Source: Dryas octopetala
Taxonomy: Eukaryota > Streptophyta > Magnoliopsida > Rosales > Rosaceae
Reading direction: 5' to 3'
Assembly: GCA_963921425.1 (NCBI GenBank)
Contig: OY992839.1
Location: forward strand, 18,026,910 to 18,090,909
DNA: 64,000 nt
This document shows, in pieces, positions 56,275 to 64,000 of the stretch. The translations under genes and the position numbers were made by a program. Below the pieces are notes generated by a model. That model made no database searches. It had not been told where the DNA came from and worked only from the letters and a program-made list of their open reading frames with translations. Position 1 is the stretch's first letter; each line of letters opens with the position of its first letter.

Positions 56275-57867
56275 CCTTCACCTTTTTTTTTTCTCACAAT
56301 CGATCTGTGCATGATTTTCTTGTAACCAATCAATTCCTAGAATAAGATCGTAGTAATCCATGTTCAAAGGGTATAGGTTTGCTGTCAAGACTCGGTCTTG
56401 GACTACTAGTTGGCAAAATTGTTAAATTCTATCTAGCTATCTCGGTTGCTGTTCCAATGGGTGTACTCATGTGGATGGTTTCAACTAAAGATTCAGCATG
56501 CAATCCTAATTTCTCAGTAAAGCTAACGGAGACAAATGAATGTGAAGCACCCGTATCAAACAAAATTCTAACTTCAGTATTAAAGAGCAGTATAGTACTG
56601 TCAAGTGGGGCTTCTACCTGGTTAGCTCTTACAGCAAAAAAATCATCCTCCTCTAGCTGGTTGTGGTCTTCATCCGCCACCTTTTTCTTGTCATCCACGA
56701 TTGTTGGGTTGTGGCGGTGCCTGTTTCAATGGTTGAGCTCTAAATGGTTGTAGTGCAGCCTGTATTTGTGGTTGTGGCATGGAGGGCATTCTGCTGTGTT
56801 CTAGTAGGACAATCATTTCTGTAGTGCCTTCACCTCCACATTGGAAACAAATTTGAGGCCTAGTCCTCTTCTAGTTTCTTTAATTTCGGGAGGCTTCCCC
56901 TCTGAAAATTTCTTCTTTTTCCTAGTCTTGTTCCCTCATACCTCACAATTTCCCCTTTATGTCTTGTTGCAAGAAAATCCTGCTCCTGAGGATAAGCAGC
57001 ATTGACCACATCTTTGAAAACTGTAAACCTTTAACTTGTCAAGTATTGGCGAATCCCGTTCTTCAGACCTTGCAGAAATCTGACAATCTTTGCCTTCTCA
57101 TCATTCATGGTAGATGGGATGAAACGTCCAAGTTTAGTAAACTTTCCACGTATTCAGAAACAGTCATGTTTCCCTGCTCTAGATCCATGAATTCCTTCAT
57201 CTTTGTCATATGCAGTGGCTCAGGAAAATATCTGTCGTAGAATAATTCCCTAAATCCTTCCCAAGTCATAGTGTTAATATTTTCTCAGTGCCTAATGGAT
57301 CTCCACCATCCGTCAACTTCACCTTCGAACACATGTGTAGCTAGCCAGATCTTGTACTCATCTGGTGCGTTAATTGACTCGAGCTTCTTCTTGATGTGTG
57401 TAACCTAATTCTCAGCTAAATCGGGTTCAGAACTTCCGTGAAATTTCATCGGCTTAGTCCTAAGTAAACTATCTAAGTACTAGCCTCGTCGCTTATCCTC
57501 ACGTTCAGCGGGAGTGAGACGGTTACAAGCTTGTTGAGCATAGAAAGCCTGCATAAATTCAGCCATTTGTTGCGGGTTGAACCGATTATTAGCATTACTG
57601 TTAGTTCGATCTAGACGGGGCGGCATCTTGTCAGCAAGACTTAAAACAAATAAGGGAATGATTGACACAAACAATACGAGGAACAAAAGTGTTTCAAGGA
57701 AAAGACTTATCGAAGAATGTGTTTGGGTGGAAACTTCAAAAGAATCTCTAGAATCGGCTCTGGGTTGGTATTTCCAGCATATTAGTAAAAATAATCTACT
57801 AACAATCTTACAAAGTTATTTTATTTTATTTTTTTTCCAGGTCATACTGCTTTGATACCACTTTTTC
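56275..57867 (-). pseudogene. Ty3-gypsy gag and protease remnant
   Basis: On the minus strand, ATG at 57686 opens MPPRLDRTNSNANNRF, typical of a gypsy gag start. A retrotransposon-gag domain follows (about 57480-57010, with WGFRELF-like and MTVSEYVEKF-like blocks, stops included). A CCHC knuckle near 56850 is split by a one-base shift. Protease has ILFDTGASHSFVS near 56560, then DYYDLILGIDWL at about 56340. The sequence stops there; RT, RNase H and integrase are absent. Several stops and frameshifts make it non-functional. Confidence 0.8.
57841..57860 (-). promoter_or_regulatory. Primer binding site of the truncated gypsy element
   Basis: Minus strand TGGTATCAAAGCAGTATGAC follows the LTR edge after a short spacer; it is a Met-tRNA-like site (one difference from TGGTATCAGAGC). 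Confidence 0.7.
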
Positions 57868-59667
57868 TGTGACGCCCTGAAACTGGAAACACCACAGCAG
57901 CACCCGTGTGAAAGATCATGAAACTATAATACCCCTTACCCCGAGTATTATATTCTCAAGCTCTCTAAAACGAGTTAAGCCCTTTTGTTTGAAGAACACG
58001 AGTTGGATTAGAGTAGTAAAAATACAACATAAGAAATTACTAAATATACCTCATATTATAAATAATAGTAAAGAGTACCAACCCGTGAGAGTTATGTGTT
58101 TCAAATACACTAACCCTAGTGCTACATAATAAAACAGTAGATAAACAGATATGTCAGAATAGTCCAACCCACGCCAGAGTGATTCAGTCTTCAACAAAGT
58201 GGTGCAACAAATTGGACTCATGGGTAGCCAATGAGAGATACCACCTACGAGGATGAAAGAGAAACACCACCACAGATCCAAAGAATGGATCTAAACCAGA
58301 TAGCAAGGCTAAAACTGACAAGCTGCAAGTACCACACCCATGACCTCAGTCTTGGTCTCCAACAACTGGATTATCTGCACTCACAAGAGTACAGTAGGGG
58401 GTAAGCGTCACATACCCTCATCGCTTCCCCTCGAGGGAAAATCGTGGTTAAGTTCGAAACAATATTCATAAATATAGGATTCCAAGGGAAACAGTTAAAA
58501 ACAATGTACACCCCAAAACAGGGTATCAATGCCAATAATATTGTAACCAATGCAGTAATGATAAAGATAATTATGCCAATAATCAGTGAGTAAAGCCTTT
58601 GCATGCTCATACATCTTTTTCAATGAAAATCCTTCCTGTCATGTGACATAGTTCAGAAACATACATGCGACCGATCACATACAGGCCAACTGCCAATGTC
58701 AGAAATTCAACCACCACCTCGATACTGTGGTGAGAGTATCCATTTACCTGGTAATACCACATTGGTTAGCCTCCCAAGAAGAACATTCGACTAACCAGTC
58801 CGTACTTACCCCTCCGGAGGTTTAGGACATTCAACAAAACCTAGCCTTTACCCTACTAGAATTGAAGAGCTCGTCGCCACGATTGCGTAGGCGAAATCGG
58901 ATTGTCGATCGGAGCTCCAGAACTCAAGATTGAAGAAGAGAGAGAAAAGAGGAGAGAGAAGAAAACTCTCTCTTAGGAAGCGTGCGGCTGACTTGTGAGG
59001 GATCAGTTGAAAGTGCGGCACTATTTATAGGGGAGAGAGAGTGAGTCAACTTGGTTGACTCAGCCGAATTGACCGGGTTGACTCAAGTCAACTGTCACAA
59101 CTTGGACCAATGAGGAAGTAACACGTGGCACGTGCCTTGACAATTGGCTGCATATGCAACCATCAGATCTTGCTGCCATGCAGCAATGGACGCTCTAGAT
59201 CGTGCCACGTGGGGCAATCTGGTGATTTGCTATTTTATTTTCTTTTTCCTATTTTTCCCAACGTAAAAAATTAATTAAAAATAGCTCGGGACTCAAAAAA
59301 ATACCCCGAAAAATAGTACGGACTCGTATCGACTAGTACTAATTAGCTATGAGGTCAAATTACCAATTTGCCCTTAAAAATTTCAAGCTCCACAAATTAA
59401 GATAAAATGCTTTTAAAGAAAAAGAAAATTTGAGAAATTCATAAAATAATATCTCGGGCTCGGAATAATACGAGACTTGCAATGTTGGGTTTGTGAGTAA
59501 AAGGACTACCTTTTAATGGTCTAACTTGGGTCAAAACTGTAGTCAAAGTTGGTCAAACAATTAAAGTTCAAGGTGAAAAATACGATTGTCCACCAAACAA
59601 TTTCTAGAAAAATTCTAGAAATTAAGGAAAAATCCCAAAATAAATTTGGAAAATTTTGGGTCTCACA
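57868..59667 (-). repeat. 5' LTR of the truncated gypsy element (1,800 bp)
   Basis: The plus-strand edges are TGTGACGCCC and GGGTCTCACA. The primer site and gag lie to its left, fixing it as the 5' LTR of a minus-strand element. A minus-strand TATA box (CTATAAATAG at about 59021-59030) is followed upstream by dense regulatory-type motifs (see 59044-59134). Confidence 0.8.
59044..59134 (-). promoter_or_regulatory. W-box and G-box cluster upstream of the LTR TATA box
   Basis: Within 59044-59093 there are five TTGAC cores (both strands), arranged as two dyads (GTCAACTTGGTTGAC and GTTGACTCAAGTCAAC). An ATTGG/CCAAT core at about 59107 and two CACGTG G-boxes at 59122-59127 and 59129-59134 follow. 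WRKY proteins bind TTGAC cores and bZIP/bHLH proteins bind CACGTG; use by this LTR is inference. Confidence 0.55.
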
Positions 59668-61321
59668 ACTATGATTGTCATAATTTATACTTTAGAGACT
59701 TAGAGTTCAGTCTATTTTATAAGTCTTTCTTAGACTAAGACCGATAGTAATTTATGATTTTTAATTAAGTCTTTTTATTTTTCTTATTTGACGGCTTTAT
59801 CCGCCCAAAATCTCGGAGTTAAAACCTAACATGCCGTATCTACAAAATCCACTCTACACCCTAGGAAGGGAAATACCCTTCAAATCGGTAAAGGACTTTA
59901 TTATGAATTAAAAAGATTTTCTTATAAATTATTATGTTTTAAAAGGATTTTCTTATAAATTTTATAATACCTCTAGTCTCCATCTAAAAACTATTTTTCT
60001 AAAGGAACTAAGTCTAATTATCTCTTTATACTTTAATTAACCTTCAAGCTCATATATAACCTTTATAAATAGAGACATATACCATAGATGGAAACGATAT
60101 ATATCAAAATCTAATTGGATATATATATATATTACATTATTCAATGTGATGAATGAGATCTTGGCTAAAAAAAAAATGTGATGAATGAGACAAGTCATTT
60201 TCACACATCGCATGTCCTAATTTTGTACCACAGAAAGGTAGCCTGTTTTGATCTTATACCACATAGATGTGGCCTCGATCTAGCTTATATAGATTATGCA
60301 CATAAATAATTAGATCCATGCCTCAAAGTCATCAGGGGGTTGATTGTCATATGCATATGTAAATAATTAGATACCTCTATAACTACCTGAGTAAACTCTA
60401 TAACTAAACAAATGGCCTGAAGATTGTGACCCAACATTTTTTTTTTAAATTCCCTTCTTATATTGCTAAAGTAATCATTATGATCTTAATTGATTCTTGA
60501 GGCAAATTAAACATTTTGTCAGACCCAAATTTAGGTTCTCATGTGGTCCTGTGACTCTTGGATAGCATCAAAATTGAGTTTCTGTGTAGATATATATGTC
60601 AGAAAAGAAATGGGTGTCAATTTCATTTGGTCAATCCTTGGTGAAACTATATTATAGTGACCCTTTTTAATTTAAAAGTATATACATTTACATCATCTGC
60701 AACTTAGCGTAGGGCCAGGGTCCCAATAGTTGCAACATGTCATGTATAGTCTAATTGCCTCTTTATTTGACCTACATGCACTAAATTGGGGGAGCAATTA
60801 GAGACACCCCAAATATGAGAACAGCATTATTATTATGGAAAATTGCTACAACCACATGTACTTTTGGGCATGTGTACAATTACCACCTAGAAACAAATTT
60901 TGTCCCATAACCACCCATATTTCCTCTTACCTGCCAATCCCACAACTCCATCCACTTTCGTCAATTTTTTATTAATCTATTAAGGTATCTTCATCAATTC
61001 ATATAATAAAATATTTGAAAATATAAAATTATATAAATACTCTTAGAAAAAAAGTAAAAATTGAAGAAAAATTTTTTTGTTAGAGAAAGAAATAACTAAG
61101 AGGAAACTCCAAACCCGATTTTGCCTCTTTTCATGTTGTCGCTGCCATCGCTATCGGCGGTTAGACCCCACACCTTTGGCACCACTCTCTCTCTCTCTCT
61201 TATATTATTAATTAATTATTTATTATTAAATAATTATGTATCGCCATATAGCCTCCGGTGTCATAATTCCAAGTCCCTTAGAATACGTCAAGCCCTTTAT
61301 TTGAAAATCGGATTTCAACAA
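59668..61321. other. AT-rich intergenic DNA, no gene recognised
   Basis: No supported coding sequence. At about 60840-61000 a TTGCTACAACCACATG...ACCACCTAG...TTTTGTCCCA stretch resembles a MULE-type end, without a partner. A 15-bp direct repeat around a short A-tract lies near 60147-60192. Confidence 0.4.
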
Positions 61322-64000
61322 TATAACACCCTGAATTTACTTCTTATGATAATTTTGTTACTTAAGTCTTCTAACCTTATTCTTAAGGTTTGTTTAAAGG
61401 AATTAAAGTTTTTCTTAAATTTTTTTTAACTAACTTAGACATTTGGTTGTAGTTCTAGAGTTTAGTTGCTTGGAAGTGAATTTTGGAAATGGAAATTCAA
61501 GAGTTTGGTGATTATTTTATTTATTTTCATTTTTCGAAATTAAATTGAGATAAAGAATTTTTCATAATTTTTTTGGAAGTGATTTAACTATTTTGAAGCT
61601 ATAAGAAATTAGTATGCATTGATACGAGTTCCTATGATTTTTCAGGGAATTATTTGGAGCTCCGAACTATTTTTAGTGAATTTTTAAAGTTTGGAGAAAA
61701 TAGAAAAGTAGAAAGTGAAAAGAAAATAAGTGGTTGCTGACTGGGACTGACACGCGCCAATGTGGCGCGAAGTGACTGGTCCAGGCACCACTGTGCGCTG
61801 AGTAAGTGAGCTCACAAGCTCACGTTGAGACAAGCCACACCAGATCCCTCTCCATTGTTTTAATCTGAGCCCTTGAAGCTTATTAAACACCTTTAATCCT
61901 AGCCGCCCATTTTGTGTGAGGACCGATCAACCCAAACCGAACCCCCTTTGACCCGCGCCTATCCCAGCCGAGTGACTTGGTTTGTTTTCTTTCTACAAAC
62001 GGGTGACCCGCCGATTAAATTTGACTTTTTCCCTTGTTTTTGCGTTTTTGTGCATTCTATCCCACATTTGAAACTTACAACTTCTTCTCACCCCCTTGTG
62101 CCTATAAATAAAGACCCTTATACCTCATTTTCACTTGCACCACCAACTGAAGTTAGAGTTACTCATTCTTTGGTTCACATACCAAAAGGGAAGACAATTC
62201 TCATAATTTAAAAGTTTTCTTTGGAGAGCTTATCAAAGAGGAGGAGTCCTAGAGTTGGAGTCTAGCTTTGGAGGTATACAATCGAGTAAATATTTTATTA
62301 TTTTTTTCTTATTTATTTTTCTTAGGGTTTAATTTTAGGTTTGTATACTTAGATTAATTAAGTAGGATTTATTTATTAATTAAGCATATATGCCTAGGTT
62401 TATCTTGGAGATTTAATTGCTTAATTTATTTGGTTAATTAAGTATGATTAGTTATAACCTTAATTTGGAGATTTAATTTAAGGCTAATAACATGCTAGGT
62501 TTAGCATGTACTATTGTAGAGATTAAATTGGATTTAAGTTATTATTAAACATTGGTTAATTAGTGGAATATTTTGAAGAAACACTAATTAATTAAGATAC
62601 TTGATTAATATTTAGCTTTGATTTCTTCTAATATGAGACCTCATATTTTTTCAAAGTTTTATTTTAAATATTCTGAGAATTTATTTTAAGAATTTTGGGA
62701 CTTTATTTGAGAAATAAAAAGATTTTGGATTTAATTTTTAATTTTTGTTTTAAATTGGGCTTGACCCAAAAGTGACTTTTTATTATATTGGGCTTTTGGT
62801 TTTGACTTTGGGCTCGTTGGAAAGTTTCAAGACTACGAGTTCGTAGACACGAAGCACGCGTAAATCGAAGTTACTATTTGAGAGTTACGGGCATTTGAAA
62901 TAAAGGGCCAACTTGTAATTTTTACAAAAGTGAGTTTTGAAACCCAAAATGTCAGAAACCTCTCTCTATCTCCTCTCTCCCTGGTTCTCTCTCTCGTTGC
63001 ACTGTGCAGCCGCCGCCATCACCTTCGCATGAGGGCGTATCCAGCGACGGCGGAGGTCAAAGCCCAAACAAGCTCATCGTCCCTCCCTCTTCCTCCCTTG
63101 GTCTCCGTTCAACCCAGAAAAAGCCTCGAAACTCGAATCCTAGTTCAAGGCTGGTTTGGAGCTCCGGTGTTGACTTGATGTTTTCAGCGGATTCGAGGCC
63201 AGCGACAACTCTTATCTTCTTCTTCTCGTCGAGCCCAGCACATTGGTGTGCGCTGATCGTCCACCCGACGCTCCTAGACGGCGGATCGAGCTAAGAAGGC
63301 CAGCGGCTTCTCCGGCCTGTTTCGAGCTTTTCCAGCAAAAATTAGTCGTCGACCCAAGAATAAAAGTTGATCATCTCGACGTCTTCTTCGTACTTATGTA
63401 ATTCGTTTAGATTGATTTTGAGTTTGGAAAATTTTGCAGGTTGACCACCACGGACCACTACGGGTTCCACCGTGTTTAATCGTGCTGATGACTCTAATTA
63501 TTGGTTTTTGGCCTCTGGCCAGTCACCTGAAGCCCGTGGGTGAGTTTTTGTGTATTTTGTATACTGTTCTAAGTCGGGCAGCCACAGTGTGTGGTGGCAG
63601 CCGCTCGTTTTGATCGTTTAGCGGCCATTTATGTTTCTAAATTGTGATTTAAGTTGGTTGTCTGGTCTTAGCAGGTACACAGGCTCAAAAAATCTTGTTC
63701 CCGATGCCGTCATGCTGCTGGATTTGTTATCCGAGTGTGTTGTCATTCAAGGGTATTTCAGTCGTTTTACGTGATTACATGGTGAGTGAAACTTATTGGA
63801 ATTGTAATGTAGAGTACCGTTAGTGAATTGTCTGTTTTGTGTGTTTGTTGTTATATATTAGAGAAGACTAAGTGTAGGATTTGGATCATGAGAATGAATT
63901 GATGAGGATTTGAGGCTAATGAATTAATTTGGAATTATAGAGTTGCCCTGAGAATAATTGCTGAATTAGAGAAGAAATGCTTATTATCGAGGATTAATGA
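61322..64000 (+). repeat. Long gypsy LTR or LTR-containing element running off the right edge
   Basis: 61322 to about 62300 is collinear with 26350-27335, including a TATA box (CCTATAAATAAAG near 62101). About 62600-64000 is homologous to the solo LTR at 28510-31169 read on its minus strand, with shared landmarks such as AGCACGCG, CCGATGCCGT and GAGTGAAACTTAT. Small ORFs here (for example 62930-63294) are not supported as genes. The right end lies outside the window. Confidence 0.6.

Noticed and set aside
62930-63294. Possible host gene with a Ser/Pro/Arg-rich product
   Set aside because: The segment is homologous to the transcribed part of the solo LTR at 28510-31169, so it is retroelement sequence.
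1-64000. tRNA or rRNA genes
   Set aside because: No cloverleaf-type sequence with plausible A and B boxes or rRNA landmarks was noticed by eye; a tRNAscan-SE run would be decisive. TGGTATCAGAGC sites are primer sites, not tRNA genes.

Overview
This window reads as nuclear DNA of a flowering plant, most likely a woody eudicot. It is AT-rich, has GT-AG introns and plant gene families, and is dominated by plant-type transposable elements. I cannot fix the species from sequence alone. I see no rRNA or tRNA gene and no CRISPR array. Host-type coding sequence is limited to three places: seven minus-strand exons of an M41-peptidase-like membrane protein (335-3243), an orphan first exon of a ubiquitin-conjugating enzyme E2 (4438-4507), and one complete-looking two-exon GT-2-type trihelix transcription factor (49720-52115, plus strand).

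Left part (1-28 kb). The two host gene pieces end against a CACTA-type transposon terminus at about 5179, so they may be captured cargo. A full-length but dead Ty1-copia element follows (6862-16664), with LTRs of about 1.59 kb, a Met-tRNA type primer site, several stops and frameshifts, and an altered RT catalytic motif. Next come a truncated Ty3-gypsy LTR (16715-18785), a 206-bp foldback MITE (18786-18991), and a broken plant-mobile-domain (PMD) gene (21900-25790). The PMD gene is split by LTR-like sequence and flanked by three copies of a dyad motif. Further LTR remnants follow at 26350-28214.

Middle part (28-46 kb). A minus-strand Ty3-gypsy-type element has LTRs of about 2.9 kb and a 1.9-kb internal region with almost no coding capacity (a LARD-like derivative). 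Its 5' LTR is at 39784-42697. Its 3' LTR (28271-37898) has been split twice: by a 2,660-bp solo LTR with perfect 5-bp duplications (28510-31169), and, 10 bp beyond that LTR's duplication, by a 5,171-bp Mutator-like element (31194-36364) with 244-bp terminal inverted repeats, perfect 9-bp duplications and a nearly intact MuDR-type transposase. The 5' LTR preserves the unoccupied sequence of both insertion sites, which makes the nesting order readable within the window. Solo LTRs, a gypsy LTR fragment, a minisatellite, a second CACTA end and the 3' end of another copia element follow.

Right part (46-64 kb). Two MITEs lie before the trihelix gene. After the gene come a solo LTR (54154-55663), a truncated minus-strand Ty3-gypsy element with a gag/protease remnant and a 1.8-kb 5' LTR (56275-59667), and a plus-strand long-LTR gypsy sequence running off the right edge (61322-64000).

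The likely functional unit is the trihelix regulator. The MULE transposase is the most recently intact mobile gene, with one apparent frameshift. The rest is nested, decaying repeat sequence.
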